A DNA stretch of 64,000 bases from SABY01 sp964593705 (GTDB taxonomy: Bacteria > Bacteroidota > Bacteroidia > Bacteroidales > 4484-276): contig CAZQIV010000008.1 of NCBI GenBank assembly GCA_964593705.1, forward strand, positions 1 through 64,000. Direction: 5' to 3'. Made by a program: the position numbers and the translations under genes. Shown piece by piece: positions 1-9,623 of this stretch (position 1 is the stretch's first letter; every line of letters begins with the position of its first letter). Under the pieces are notes generated by a model. That model was not told the origin of the DNA and searched no databases. It saw only the letters and a program-made list of their open reading frames with translations.

Positions 1-2
1 TT

Positions 3-80
3 CACGAAGACAAAGAACTTGTTTCATTTACTTGGGGCGGCCATGAACTTTTAACTGTTGATAAGCCCAATAACTATTAA
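3..80 (+). CDS. C-terminal end of an unidentified protein (partial)
   Basis: An open frame enters from the left edge and ends at the TAA at 78-80. Its last residues include VSFTWGGHELLTVDKPNNY. The mix of charged, aromatic and glycine residues looks like a real protein end, and the other two plus frames are closed by stops nearby. It is convergent with the lpxD-like gene to its right. I do not recognise the family. Only 25 residues are visible, so this could be chance. Confidence 0.4.
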   Translation, partial: HEDKELVSFTWGGHELLTVDKPNNY

Positions 81-126
81 TGCCGGGCTATGCCCGTGCA
101 TGCTCGAAGCTCCGCTTCGGCACAAA
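81..126. repeat. GCCGGGC palindromic repeat, copy 1
   Basis: The segment starts TGCCGGGCTATGCCCGTGCAT and continues into a small GAAGC/GCTTC hairpin. The same GCCGGGC-TT-GCCCGTGCAT head occurs at about 9626 and 42043, always between genes. It sits between two convergent genes and could help end transcription. Confidence 0.6.
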
Positions 127-180
127 TAACTATTAACTAAATAGAAACCCTTCAACCAGAAAATTTGATGCTGATCACAT

Positions 181-1113
181 CTACTTTAACTTCTTCAGCA
201 AATCAGGCAGTTGTTTCACGGCTACCATTTCGCGCCACTTTTTGCGTGCTTCCTCGGCGGGTGCTCCAAAATATACTTTCCCATCACCTTCGATGGTCTT
301 ATCGACCGCTGAAGTAGCCAATACGATTGCGCCTTTTTTAATGATAATATCCTTGTTGATGGCAACCCTGCCCCAAAGGATAACATCATCTTCGATGCGT
401 GTAACCCCGGCAATGGCGGCATGTGATCCAATTAAACAATTTTTACCGATATAAGTGTCGTGGCCTACCTGGCAATGGTTGTCCATTTTGGTACCTTCAT
501 CAATAATTGTATCGCCCGAAACCCCTTTATCGATAGTACAAAGCGCACCAATTTCAACCCTGTTGCCAATTACAACATTGCCGCAGGATTCCAGTTTACG
601 ATAACCGGCAGGTTTACGCTGGAAATAGTAAGCATCCGCTCCCAGGACACTATTGGCATGAACAATCACATCATCGCCAATAATCACGTGGTCGTAAATA
701 CTAACATTGGAATGGATAATGCAGTTTTTCCCGATTTTAACATGGTTGCCAATAAAAGCCGTGGGCTGTATTATGGTGCCTTCACCAATTTGGGCCGATG
801 GGCTTATTGCAGCAGTTGCAGGCTCGAAAGCCCTGAATTTTCTCACCAGCTTCACATAATCGGCAAAGGGATCATCTGAAATCAGCAAACCTTTTCCCTG
901 GGGGCACGCTACCTTTTTATTGATGAGAATGGTTGTGGCATCCGAATTCAGGGCTTTGTCGTAGTATTTAGGATGATCGACAAAAGTAAGGTCACCGGGT
1001 TCAACTTTATGAATTTCATTAATGCCTCTCACCTCGTGATTTTCTGCTCCAATTATTTCAGCGCTGATGAATGCTGCGATTTCTTTTAATGTGTAAACTT
1101 TATCGAATTTCAT
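181..1113 (-). CDS. LpxD-like acyltransferase, second paralog
   Basis: This is a 310-residue left-handed beta-helix acyltransferase of the UDP-3-O-acylglucosamine N-acyltransferase (LpxD) type, which would add an acyl chain to a lipid A precursor in the cytoplasm. An N-terminal LpxD-like domain (about residues 1-95) is followed by hexapeptide repeats and a C-terminal FGAPAEEARK segment. I start it at MKFDKVYTL because the upstream 36 residues allowed by the frame look like translated leader and are unlike LpxD. The His in the VGHDTYIG segment is kept, but the second His seen in the canonical LpxD of this window (GHINIGD) is replaced by NKDIIIKK. It may therefore act on a different substrate. 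It is in the same orientation as the lipid A genes upstream, separated from them by a decayed gene. Confidence 0.85.
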   Translation of the reverse strand: MKFDKVYTLKEIAAFISAEIIGAENHEVRGINEIHKVEPGDLTFVDHPKYYDKALNSDATTILINKKVACPQGKGLLISDDPFADYVKLVRKFRAFEPATAAISPSAQIGEGTIIQPTAFIGNHVKIGKNCIIHSNVSIYDHVIIGDDVIVHANSVLGADAYYFQRKPAGYRKLESCGNVVIGNRVEIGALCTIDKGVSGDTIIDEGTKMDNHCQVGHDTYIGKNCLIGSHAAIAGVTRIEDDVILWGRVAINKDIIIKKGAIVLATSAVDKTIEGDGKVYFGAPAEEARKKWREMVAVKQLPDLLKKLK

Positions 1114-1373
1114 AGTTATCGAATTAACATTAATAATTTTTTGTAAAAAATAAGACACATATCGAATCGCTATAAATTTCTGGCAGGTGTTTCTCCATAG
1201 TTTGTTTATAGCACTAAACACCCGCTTGAATTTATAGCCTGTTATGGTTATGTTTCCTTTCCTTTCCTTTCATTTCTTAGTCAATGTAATTTCCCAATCA
1301 AATAAGAAGTTGCTGTTTATCAGCAGATTATTATCACGAAGTACTAATTTGTAATTTGTCAATCAAATAAGAT

Positions 1374-2122
1374 TCAAGCCCAAGATGGAATATATTTCGC
1401 AAATTTTTTTGAAGAATTTTCATCGTCATCATTTTTAATTAGTCCTGCTTGAATAGTTTGTTCAATCACCCGTGAAACCATTGCTGAATTTCTTGGATCA
1501 ATTCTAAATCGTTCTCGAAATGATTTATTAGTCATTTTATCGTTTGACACAAATTTAAGGCAACAATGCTGGTAACAACACCTGACTCTATCACTTTTAC
1601 TCAAATCCTTAAAATCAATATAGGAAAAGAGTATTGCTTTTGTATGTCGTTCCATATCCAGAAATTCGGGTGCAGGAAGTTGAGCCATTTCGACAGCAAG
1701 TATTGCTTTATCAATACCGCTACCCAATTCTTCACATATTCTCATTCTTCTCATACAATCCGCCAGTTTTTCATTTCTTGATTTGTATTCATCAATGATT
1801 TTTACAATTTCATCAGTGGATAGTTTTTGTTTTGCTATTTCGATTTCAAATATAATTTTCTGTTTATTATTCCATATTTGTCTCTCTTTTTCTGGATATT
1901 CAATCAGTTCTTTCGTATAACTTCCAATTCTAATAAATACTTTATACCAAAAACTAAATAACCTTTAGGTTGACCTTGTAGGCATGCGCCATTAGAAAGG
2001 GCCGAAATTCGTTTTCCAATTCCTTCTGGAGCATGATTATTTTCTTTAAATTCCACCCATTCATTTTCAGAACTTAATTGGATCAGTTTCCTTATGATAT
2101 TCTGTAATTCTAAAATTTTCAT
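1374..2122 (-). pseudogene. Decayed Schlafen AlbA_2 / ATP-binding transcriptional regulator-like gene
   Basis: The N-terminal piece (MKILELQNII..NEWVEFKENN..GYLVFGI) matches the start of the AlbA_2 (Schlafen, divergent AAA_4) family of DNA-binding regulators. The frame then breaks within the codons after FGI. In the next frame the sequence reads KVFIRIGSYTKELIEYPEKE, the end of the same domain, then IWNNKQKIIFE, and after another loss CEELGSGIDKAI, the C-terminal ATP-binding-like part, to the stop at 1374. Known members are roughly 400-500 residues; under 250 are represented here. So there is an internal deletion with frameshift plus at least one further deletion. The gene lies between efp and the second lpxD and is presumably an accessory insertion. 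Confidence 0.75.
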
Positions 2123-2294
2123 GAGGGTAAAATTACCAAAAAAACAAGGAACTGATAAATTATTACCATTTTACCCAAATCCAGACTTCTTTATTTATCT
2201 TGTCTTTTCCATCACACTTGTAACAGTTGATGTTTAAAATTAACCATAACCATTGATAGTGTCTTAGATTAATTATTATTGAGCTATAATATTT

Positions 2295-2861
2295 TTAACT
2301 TTTAACTCTTTCCTGGTAACTACCGCTACGCGTATCAACCTTTATCATCTCATCGGTATTAATAAATAGCGGAACTTTTACAATAGCGCCGGTTTCCAGG
2401 GTAGCATCTTTAAAGGTGTTGGTTGCAGTGTTTCCTCTTTCGCCGGGTTCGGTGTATGTAATCTGTAATTCAACGTTTGCCGGCAACTCACAAAGCAGCG
2501 CGGTTTCGGTTTCGGCATGAAAAACTATTTCGGCAGTAGCGCCTTCTTTCAAAAATTGAGGTGAATCAATTATAGTTTCAGGGATAAAAGTTTGTTCAAA
2601 ATTCTCTGTATTCATAAAATGGTAATCTTCACCATCTTTATACAGAAACTGATAAGAACGCCTTTCAACCCTTTGAATGTCGATTTTTACCCCGGCATTA
2701 AAGGTATTGGGGATTACCTTCCCGGTTTTAATATTTTTAAGTTTTGTCCTAACAAAAGCCCCGCCTTTGCCCGGCTTCACGTGTTGAAATTCAACAATAG
2801 AGAAAAGATCGCCATTGAAATTAATTACTAATCCGTTTCTAAAGTCTGATGTTGTTGCCAT
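2295..2861 (-). CDS. efp: Elongation factor P
   Basis: The 188-residue protein is a full-length EF-P, which binds ribosomes stalled at polyproline stretches and stimulates peptide-bond formation. The three-domain family is recognisable from the N-terminal loop KPGKGGAFVRTKLKN, where Lys32 occupies the position modified by lysylation in other bacteria, through the OB-fold end TGAIVKVPLFINTDEMIKVDTRSG. No modification enzyme is encoded in the window. It is co-directional with lpxA, 71 bp downstream of it, an arrangement seen in other Bacteroidota. Confidence 0.97.
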   Translation of the reverse strand: MATTSDFRNGLVINFNGDLFSIVEFQHVKPGKGGAFVRTKLKNIKTGKVIPNTFNAGVKIDIQRVERRSYQFLYKDGEDYHFMNTENFEQTFIPETIIDSPQFLKEGATAEIVFHAETETALLCELPANVELQITYTEPGERGNTATNTFKDATLETGAIVKVPLFINTDEMIKVDTRSGSYQERVKS

Positions 2862-2932
2862 AAAAATTTAATTGAATTTGATATAAATATTTTCTGAGTT
2901 TACTATTTCACTAAAAGTTTGATTTTGTTATA

Positions 2933-3727
2933 TTAAGATTTTTTCTCGAGCCGGCCATATCCTTTCATCAATCCTCTTGTTGACTTTTGTATGAATGTAA
3001 GTATTTCATCGCGATCGGGTGTAGCCGGCACATCTGCCTCGATGATGGCTACGGCCTGCGATACATTGTATCCTTTGAGGTAAATGGTACGGTAAATATC
3101 CTGAATCGCGTTTATTCTTTCGTTTGAAAATCCGCGTCTGCGAAGACCAACTGAATTTATGCCTACATAAGATAAGGGCTCACGGGCACCTTTTGAAAAA
3201 GGTGGGACATCCTTACGCACCAGGGCACCACCCGACAGGAAACTATGTGCGCCAACCTGCACAAACTGATGCACGGCAGTCATACCTCCAATAATCGCGT
3301 AATCATCGATGGTGATATGGCCGGCAAGTGTTGCGGCATTTGCCAGGATAACGTTATTGCCGATAACACAATCGTGTGCAATGTGGACGTAAGCCATCAA
3401 AAGGCAATTGTCGCCAATTACTGTTTCGTTGTTGGCTTTGGTACCGCGGTTTATGGTTACAAATTCGCGCACGGTTACATTATCTCCAATTTTCACGAGG
3501 GTATCCTCGCCCGAGAATTTAAGATCCTGGGGGATGGCTGATATTACAGCCCCTGGAAATACTTTACAATTTTTACCAATACGGGCGCCCTCCATTATTG
3601 TAACGTTGGAGCCTATCCAGGTTCCTTCGCCAATTTCAACATTTTTTTCAATGTTAACGAAAGGTTCAATTACAACATTTTTTGCAACTTTAGCCTGTGG
3701 GTGAACATATGCCAATGGTTGATTCAT
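2933..3727 (-). CDS. lpxA: UDP-N-acetylglucosamine O-acyltransferase
   Basis: LpxA catalyses the first step of lipid A synthesis, transfer of a 3-hydroxyacyl chain from acyl carrier protein to UDP-GlcNAc. The 264-residue protein is almost entirely hexapeptide repeats of a left-handed beta helix, with the catalytic-His segment AHDCVIGNNVILAN, the substrate-proximal GGMTAVHQFVQVGAHSFLSGG, and the family C-terminal helical region starting GLRRRGFS. Length is normal for the family. It starts 4 bp after the stop of lpxC/fabZ, so the two are almost certainly co-transcribed and probably translationally coupled. Confidence 0.97.
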   Translation of the reverse strand: MNQPLAYVHPQAKVAKNVVIEPFVNIEKNVEIGEGTWIGSNVTIMEGARIGKNCKVFPGAVISAIPQDLKFSGEDTLVKIGDNVTVREFVTINRGTKANNETVIGDNCLLMAYVHIAHDCVIGNNVILANAATLAGHITIDDYAIIGGMTAVHQFVQVGAHSFLSGGALVRKDVPPFSKGAREPLSYVGINSVGLRRRGFSNERINAIQDIYRTIYLKGYNVSQAVAIIEADVPATPDRDEILTFIQKSTRGLMKGYGRLEKKS

Positions 3728-3731
3728 CTTA

Positions 3732-5120
3732 TTAATCTTTTTTTACCAAACGTGCCAACATGCGCGCTTCCATTACTAATTTTTTTCCAACGTAGGCTGC
3801 ACCATCCATATAAACCAAACCCCGCCTAATCGGATTTATAAGCTTAAGCTGAAATAATAAGATGTCGCCGGGTACTACTCTATTTCTGAATTTAACTTCT
3901 TCAATTTTCAAAAACAGGGTGAGATAATTTTCCGGATCGGGAACAGAATTAAGCGCTAAAACTCCACCTACCTGTGCCATAGCTTCAATCTGCAAAACGC
4001 CCGGCATAACAGGTTCTCCGGGAAAATGCCCAACAAAAAAGCCTTCGTTCATGGTTACGCACTTTATACCGATAACATCAGTTTTGCTCATTTCCATAAT
4101 TTTATCAACAAACAGAAATGGCGGCCTGTGCGGTAAAAACTTCATGATCCCGTTAATGTCATAAAGTGGCTCCTGGTTTGGGTCGTAAACCGGAATATTT
4201 TCTTTTTCGGCTCTTGCGAAATGCTTTTTAATGACTTTGGCAAATTCTACATTGGCGGCATGACCCGGCTTTGTAGCAATTATGTGGCCTTTGATTCGTT
4301 TTCCGGCAAGGGTTAAATCACCGATTACATCCAGGAGTTTATGCCTCGCAGGCTCATTCTTAAAATAAAGGTCAAGGTTGTTGAGAATACCTTCCTTTTT
4401 TACCTCAACTTTGGGTTTATTAAATAATTCGGCCAAACGATCGAGCTCTTCCTGCGAAACTGTCTTATTAACAAAAACAATAGCATTACTCAAATCACCG
4501 CCTTTGATGAGATTGTTTTGAAGCAAATACTCCAATTCGTGCAAAAACACGAAAGTACGACAAGGCGCAATCTGTGATTCATAATTGGAAAAATTATCTA
4601 AAGAGGCATTTTGTGTCGATAAAACCTCGGTGCCAAAATCAATCATTACAGACACTTTGTAATCCTTTGAGGGAAGGGCAATAATTTCAGTTTTACGCTC
4701 ATTATCCGTCCATTTAAGTACAGTATCAATTTCATAATACTCACGCTCGGACTCCTGCTCAACCGCACCAACCGACTTAATTGCTTCTACAAAATATTTT
4801 GCGCTTCCGTCTTTGATTGGCATTTCGGGCCCGTCAATTTCAAGCAGGCAATTATCGATATCCATTCCGGTAAGCGCTGAAAGCGCATGTTCGATGGTGT
4901 AAACAATTGCACCATTTTTCTCAATACAGGTGCCCCGGTCGGTGCTGGTAACATTTTCAACATCGGCTTTTACTTCGGGTTGGCCTTCGAGATCAATTCG
5001 TTTAAAAATAAATCCATGATTGGCTGGGGCAGGCTTAAATGTAAGGTTTACTTTGGCTCCTGTATGCAGTCCCATTCCGGAAACTGTTACAGACTTATCA
5101 ATGGTCTTTTGTAATGTCAT
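3732..5120 (-). CDS. lpxC/fabZ: Bifunctional LpxC deacetylase / FabZ dehydratase
   Basis: This 462-residue fusion is typical of Bacteroidota. Residues 1 to about 300 are the zinc-dependent UDP-3-O-acyl-GlcNAc deacetylase LpxC, the committed step of lipid A synthesis: His78 in TIEHALSALTG and the HKLLDVIGDL motif near residue 260 supply zinc ligands. Residues from about 325 form a hot-dog (3R)-hydroxyacyl-ACP dehydratase, FabZ, with LPHRPPFLFVDKI, the catalytic His in GHFPGEPVMPG near 363, and the acidic residue in IEAMAQVGG. The fusion couples fatty-acid elongation to lipid A precursor flow. It lies between lpxD and lpxA on the same strand. A 357-bp gap to lpxD holds a palindromic repeat. Confidence 0.97.
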   Translation of the reverse strand: MTLQKTIDKSVTVSGMGLHTGAKVNLTFKPAPANHGFIFKRIDLEGQPEVKADVENVTSTDRGTCIEKNGAIVYTIEHALSALTGMDIDNCLLEIDGPEMPIKDGSAKYFVEAIKSVGAVEQESEREYYEIDTVLKWTDNERKTEIIALPSKDYKVSVMIDFGTEVLSTQNASLDNFSNYESQIAPCRTFVFLHELEYLLQNNLIKGGDLSNAIVFVNKTVSQEELDRLAELFNKPKVEVKKEGILNNLDLYFKNEPARHKLLDVIGDLTLAGKRIKGHIIATKPGHAANVEFAKVIKKHFARAEKENIPVYDPNQEPLYDINGIMKFLPHRPPFLFVDKIMEMSKTDVIGIKCVTMNEGFFVGHFPGEPVMPGVLQIEAMAQVGGVLALNSVPDPENYLTLFLKIEEVKFRNRVVPGDILLFQLKLINPIRRGLVYMDGAAYVGKKLVMEARMLARLVKKD

Positions 5121-5319
5121 GATTATCCTTAAGTCGATTTAACTATCATTTAAATCATTTACTTATTCGCAAATGGCAATTCTAAATTACCGCAATACTA
5201 AAAAAAATGCCCTTTTGAAATTTCATTCAGCCTTCTCCTTGTAAGGTTACAGGCAAAATAGATAAATTCCGTCAAGTGCAAAATTTAGCCGTGCAAAAGT
5301 ATTAAAAATATATTATTTA

Positions 5320-5460
5320 GGCTATAAACCCCCAAACTACTGATTTTTAGTCCTTTTTACCCCAATCCGTCAGCTGACGGAAGAAGTACTGAAAATCAGT
5401 AGTTTGGTAAAGTCCCCTTTAGGGGATTTAGGGGTTTTGAGGGTTTTTAGACTGGTCTCA
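5320..5460. repeat. Intergenic palindromic element with AGGGGATTTAGGGG arm
   Basis: Between lpxD and lpxC/fabZ, CCAAACTACTGATTTT (5332-5347) is perfectly complementary to 5392-5407, with an inner CGTCAGCTGACG palindrome. It is followed by CCCCTTTAGGGGATTTAGGGG and TTTTTAGACTGGTCTCA. The same trailing parts occur at 36555-36625, 47891-47975 and inside 60191-60357, so this is a dispersed family. It could interrupt or modulate transcription between lpxD and lpxC. Confidence 0.7.
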
Positions 5461-5477
5461 TAAATAAATAGGATAAT

Positions 5478-6506
5478 TTAAGAATTTGAAACCCCTTGTT
5501 TCTCCAATTTATCTATTCGGTTAACTATTTTCTGAAGGTTTCGGAAATGAACATAAGCCCTGCGATAATCACGCGCATCAAATGCCGGGGAGCCAAAGAT
5601 TATGGAATCTTCTTTAACCGATGCACTCACGCCAGATTGCGCAGCAATTTTTACATTATCGCCAATGTTAATGTGCCCGATAATTCCAACCTGTGCAGCA
5701 ATGAGGCAGTTTTTACCAATTTTGGTTGATCCCGCCACACCGGATTGCGCGGCAATAACTGTATTCTCGCCAATTTCAACATTGTGGGCAATTTGTATCA
5801 GGTTATCAATTTTAGCCCCTTTTCGTATAATTGTTGAGCCAAGCGTAGCCCTGTCGATAGTGGTATTGGCTCCAATTTCAATATTATCCTCAAGGATCAC
5901 ATTTCCAATTTGTGCAATTTTTTTGTAGTTGCTGTCATCCTGTGGAGCAAATCCAAAACCATCGGCTCCAATTACAACGCCTGAATGAATAACACAATTT
6001 GAACCTATAATGATATCGGAATATACCTTAACGCCGGAAAATATTGTGGTTTCTGCTCCTACCGAGCTATTATCGCCAATGTATGTTTGGGGATAGATTT
6101 TAGAATTATCACCAATTACAACATTTTTGCCAAGTACTGCAAAATCACCGATGTAAACATCTTTTCCGATTACTGCTGAATCGGCTATGGCTGCATTTTT
6201 TGAAATACCCTTTTTATCAAGCTTATTTTTATTGTAAAAATCAAGCAATTCGGCAAAAGCTATGTATGCATTTTTTACCCTTATCAGCGTTGGCTTAACA
6301 GGCTGATCTGCTATAAAGTCGTCATCAACAATAACAATGGAAGCATCGGAAGAATAAAGATAATGTGTGTATTTGGGATTGGCGAGAAAGGAAATGGAAC
6401 CGGGTTCGCCCTGTTCTATTTTGGCAAGTTTATGAACGCTTACATTTCCATCACCCTCAACTTTGCCATTTAAAATTCCTGCAATTTCAATTGCTTTAAA
6501 AATCAT
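5478..6506 (-). CDS. lpxD: UDP-3-O-acylglucosamine N-acyltransferase
   Basis: This is the canonical LpxD (342 residues), third step of lipid A synthesis, which N-acylates UDP-3-O-acyl-glucosamine. An N-terminal uridine-binding LpxD domain (GSISFLANPKYTHYLYSSDA) precedes a long hexapeptide-repeat helix. The catalytic His region AHNVEIGENTVIAAQSGVAG and the second conserved His in GHINIGDNVKIAAQSG are intact, and the C-terminal helix FGSPAFDARDYRRAYVHFRN is present. It follows the HD-domain gene by 87 bp on the same strand and precedes lpxC/fabZ. Confidence 0.96.
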   Translation of the reverse strand: MIFKAIEIAGILNGKVEGDGNVSVHKLAKIEQGEPGSISFLANPKYTHYLYSSDASIVIVDDDFIADQPVKPTLIRVKNAYIAFAELLDFYNKNKLDKKGISKNAAIADSAVIGKDVYIGDFAVLGKNVVIGDNSKIYPQTYIGDNSSVGAETTIFSGVKVYSDIIIGSNCVIHSGVVIGADGFGFAPQDDSNYKKIAQIGNVILEDNIEIGANTTIDRATLGSTIIRKGAKIDNLIQIAHNVEIGENTVIAAQSGVAGSTKIGKNCLIAAQVGIIGHINIGDNVKIAAQSGVSASVKEDSIIFGSPAFDARDYRRAYVHFRNLQKIVNRIDKLEKQGVSNS

Positions 6507-6593
6507 ACGGATTTATTCAAATTATACATTTAAAAGGTGCGCAATTTACAGATTATTCGATAATTAATTACGAATTGTTTAAAATTGAATACC

Positions 6594-7856
6594 TCAATCA
6601 AATTCCTTTGGATAACAAATAAAATACTTCACAATGGTTTTCGAAAGCAAGGCAGTGCTGATTTGATCTGAAACATCAGAATAATTTTTAACCGAGCCAT
6701 CACGAAAAACAATGTTAATCCTGTGGTGAATGGGATTATAGGCACTATTGTGTGCATTGTCGGAGATTACAAAATAAGCGGCATCCTCCTCACTTAAATT
6801 ATAGGCTTTGCAAATTTGATTTCTGATATCAGCAATTCTTTGCTTATCAACCGGCTGATTTAATATTTCAGTTCTGAAAAGATTCCTGTTTACCAAATTA
6901 TTGCAAAGTGTGGAAAGTACTTTGTCCTTCGAAAACACCCATTCTTTAATGGAAGTAAAAACATCGAAATCATCAAGGCGGGCAAAATTTTCAAGATGAA
7001 CCCTATCATCCTCAAAATCCTTTTTCGAAATATTTTTGTAAATAAATGGCCTGAGTGCAGATGTTGCAAACACGTTTTCACCATTTCCGGCAAGTTGTTG
7101 CGCCCGCTTTATAATATTAACAAGTGTATGTTCAGCCGAAAGAACTGTTTTGTGCAAATAAACCTGCCAATACATCAGCCGGCGGGCTACAATAAATTTA
7201 TCGATCGAATAAATCCCTTTGACTTCCACCACAAGGTTATCGTCAACAACATCGAGCATTTTAATAATGCGGTCGGTATTGATAACGCCTTCGGAAACAC
7301 CTGTAAAAAAACTATCGCGCTTTAAATAATCGAGCCTGTCCATATCGAGTTGACTGGAAACCAACTGGTACAAAAACTTTTTAGGATAGCTTCCTTCAAA
7401 AATTGAAATCGCGATATCCATTACAGCGCCCATTTCCGGCTTTAATGCTTTCATAAAAAGCAGGGATAATTCCTCATGATTTAGATTGCTCACCAGGGTG
7501 TTTTCGAGCGTATGCGAATAAGGGCCATGACCAACATCGTGCAAGAGAATAGCAATGTAAACCCCTAAAGCTTCATCCTCTGTTATTTTGCGCCCTTTCG
7601 AGCGGAGTACCTCCACGGCCTGCATCATCAAATTCATGGCTCCTATCACATGATGGAAGCGGGTGTGCAAAGCTCCCGGATAAACCAGGTGTGTAAGCCC
7701 CAGTTGCTTTATTCGCCTGAGCCGCTGAAAATACCGGTGTTCGATAATATCGAAAATAATTTCGTTGGGCAGGGTTATAAATCCATAAACCGGATCGTTA
7801 ATAATTTTCTTTTTATTCTGTAGTTTACTGTTCACTTGGAATTGTTGTTTTTGCAA
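6594..7856 (-). CDS. HD-domain phosphohydrolase (dGTPase-like family)
   Basis: The 420-residue protein belongs to the HD superfamily of metal-dependent phosphohydrolases related to dNTP triphosphohydrolases. Metal-ligand motifs are visible: His in HTRFHHVIGAM, the HD pair in AILLHDVGHGPYSH, and a later Asp in LDMDRLDYLKRDSFFTG. The N-terminal NDPVYGFITLP and the RRIKQLGLTHLVYPGA segment are typical of the subgroup that sits next to lpxD in Bacteroidota. Substrate is unknown here; nucleotide hydrolysis is inferred from the family. It is the first gene of the minus-strand lipid A cluster and is divergent from porX. Confidence 0.9.
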   Translation of the reverse strand: MQKQQFQVNSKLQNKKKIINDPVYGFITLPNEIIFDIIEHRYFQRLRRIKQLGLTHLVYPGALHTRFHHVIGAMNLMMQAVEVLRSKGRKITEDEALGVYIAILLHDVGHGPYSHTLENTLVSNLNHEELSLLFMKALKPEMGAVMDIAISIFEGSYPKKFLYQLVSSQLDMDRLDYLKRDSFFTGVSEGVINTDRIIKMLDVVDDNLVVEVKGIYSIDKFIVARRLMYWQVYLHKTVLSAEHTLVNIIKRAQQLAGNGENVFATSALRPFIYKNISKKDFEDDRVHLENFARLDDFDVFTSIKEWVFSKDKVLSTLCNNLVNRNLFRTEILNQPVDKQRIADIRNQICKAYNLSEEDAAYFVISDNAHNSAYNPIHHRINIVFRDGSVKNYSDVSDQISTALLSKTIVKYFICYPKEFD

Positions 7857-8064
7857 CTATCCCCACAATTCGCCGGAAGGCTTAAAATATTATTATTCCG
7901 CAAATTTTATCTAAGCGATACACTCTCAGTAACTATGGGGATAATTATTAAAATCGATGAGGTTAAAAAATATTAAGTCAATGAAATAATAAGCCGTTAA
8001 TCCTTGTTAAATAATAACTTTTAGAAAAAGCAAAAATACATCTATTAATTAAACCTCCTTATAA

Positions 8065-9618
8065 ATGGATAAAATCAAAATTTTGTGGGCAGATGATGAA
8101 ATTGATCTTTTAAAACCACATATTATTTTCCTTGAGCATAAAGGCTATGATGTGTTTACCTCCAACAATGGAAACGAGGCACTTGAAATGCTGGACGAGC
8201 AAGCATTTGATATCGTTTTTTTGGATGAAAACATGCCGGGGATGTCAGGAATTGAAGTACTTGCCGAGATAAAAAAGCTGCAACCTAACCTGCCCGTGGT
8301 TATGATAACCAAAAGCGAAGAAGAAGCCATTATGGAAGATGCCATCGGATCGAATATTGCCGATTACCTCATCAAACCCGTAAAACCCAACCAGATATTA
8401 CTAAGTCTGAAAAAAAACCTTGAAAACCGGAAAATCGTTAGCGAGAAAAAAACACATGCCTACCAGCAGGATTTTCGTAATATCGGCATGGAATTATCAA
8501 ACAACCTCAATCATCAGGAATGGATTGATGTATATAAAAAATTGACCCGTTGGGAACTCGACCTTGCAAAATCGGGCGATGAAGGCATTATGGAAGTGCT
8601 AAAAATGCAGAAAGAAGAGGCCAATCAGGTTTTTACAAAATTTATCGAGCGAAACTACTTAGATTGGATTAATGGCCGCAAGGACGATAAACCTGCTCTA
8701 TCGCATACACTCTTAAAAGAAAGGGTGATCCCGAATATTGACAAGGATTCGAATACCTTTCTCATTTTAATCGATAACCTGCGATATGACCAATGGAAGG
8801 TTTTGCAGCCACTTTTCGAACAATTTTTCCGAATCGAAAACGATGACATTTATTACAGTATTCTTCCCACCACAACACAATATGCCCGAAACGCTTTATT
8901 TTCAGGCTTACTACCCTCAGAAATTGAAAAGAAATATCGGAAATATTGGGTAAATGAAGATGAGGAAGGTACCAAAAATCAATACGAAGAAGAATTACTA
9001 GCCGAGCAATTAAAGCGTTGGGGTAAGGACGTAAAACTTTCCTATCACAAAATCCTCAACCTTAATGCAGGCCGTAAACTGGTAGATTCGATGCCAAACC
9101 TGATGCAAAACAACCTCAATGTAATTGTTTACAATTTTGTTGATATGCTATCGCATGCCCGCACCGAAATGGAAATTATCCGCGAGCTGGCCGATGATGA
9201 GCGTGCATACCGTTCCATTACCATCTCATGGTTTAAACATTCTCCGCTATACGACATCATGCGTTATATTGCCAGTAAAGGGCTGAATTTGATTTTAACC
9301 ACCGACCATGGTTCGGTACGTGTGCAAAATCCTGTAAAAGTTATTGGCGACAGAAATACCAATACAAATTTGCGATACAAAAATGGCCGAAGCCTTAATT
9401 ATAATAAGAAAGAAGTTTTTGAGGTTAGAAGCCCCGAAGAAATTTTCCTGCCCAAGCGAAGCATAAGTTCATCGTACATATTTTGCAAAAGCTACGATTT
9501 TTTCGCCTATCCAAACAATTACAATTACTACGTAAACTACTACCGAAATACTTTCCAGCACGGAGGGGTTTCGATGGAAGAGGTGTTGATACCGTTTATT
9601 AAAATGCGTGCAAAGTAG
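8065..9618 (+). CDS. porX: PorX, T9SS two-component response regulator with PglZ domain
   Basis: The 517-residue protein has an N-terminal CheY-type receiver (residues 1-120) with the acidic pocket at Asp10-Asp11, phospho-acceptor Asp54 in FLDENMPGM and Lys in LIKPVKP. A helical linker is followed by a PglZ domain of the alkaline-phosphatase superfamily from about residue 220. Metal-ligand motifs LIDNLRYDQW, TTTQYARNALFSG, FVDMLSHAR and TTDHGS are all present. PorX is known from Porphyromonas and Flavobacterium to control type IX secretion together with PorY, and its PglZ domain has been shown to hydrolyse oligonucleotides. Several T9SS-sorted proteins are encoded in this window. The gene is monocistronic here and followed by a repeat. 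Confidence 0.95.
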   Translation: MDKIKILWADDEIDLLKPHIIFLEHKGYDVFTSNNGNEALEMLDEQAFDIVFLDENMPGMSGIEVLAEIKKLQPNLPVVMITKSEEEAIMEDAIGSNIADYLIKPVKPNQILLSLKKNLENRKIVSEKKTHAYQQDFRNIGMELSNNLNHQEWIDVYKKLTRWELDLAKSGDEGIMEVLKMQKEEANQVFTKFIERNYLDWINGRKDDKPALSHTLLKERVIPNIDKDSNTFLILIDNLRYDQWKVLQPLFEQFFRIENDDIYYSILPTTTQYARNALFSGLLPSEIEKKYRKYWVNEDEEGTKNQYEEELLAEQLKRWGKDVKLSYHKILNLNAGRKLVDSMPNLMQNNLNVIVYNFVDMLSHARTEMEIIRELADDERAYRSITISWFKHSPLYDIMRYIASKGLNLILTTDHGSVRVQNPVKVIGDRNTNTNLRYKNGRSLNYNKKEVFEVRSPEEIFLPKRSISSSYIFCKSYDFFAYPNNYNYYVNYYRNTFQHGGVSMEEVLIPFIKMRAK

Positions 9619-9623
9619 TCTTC

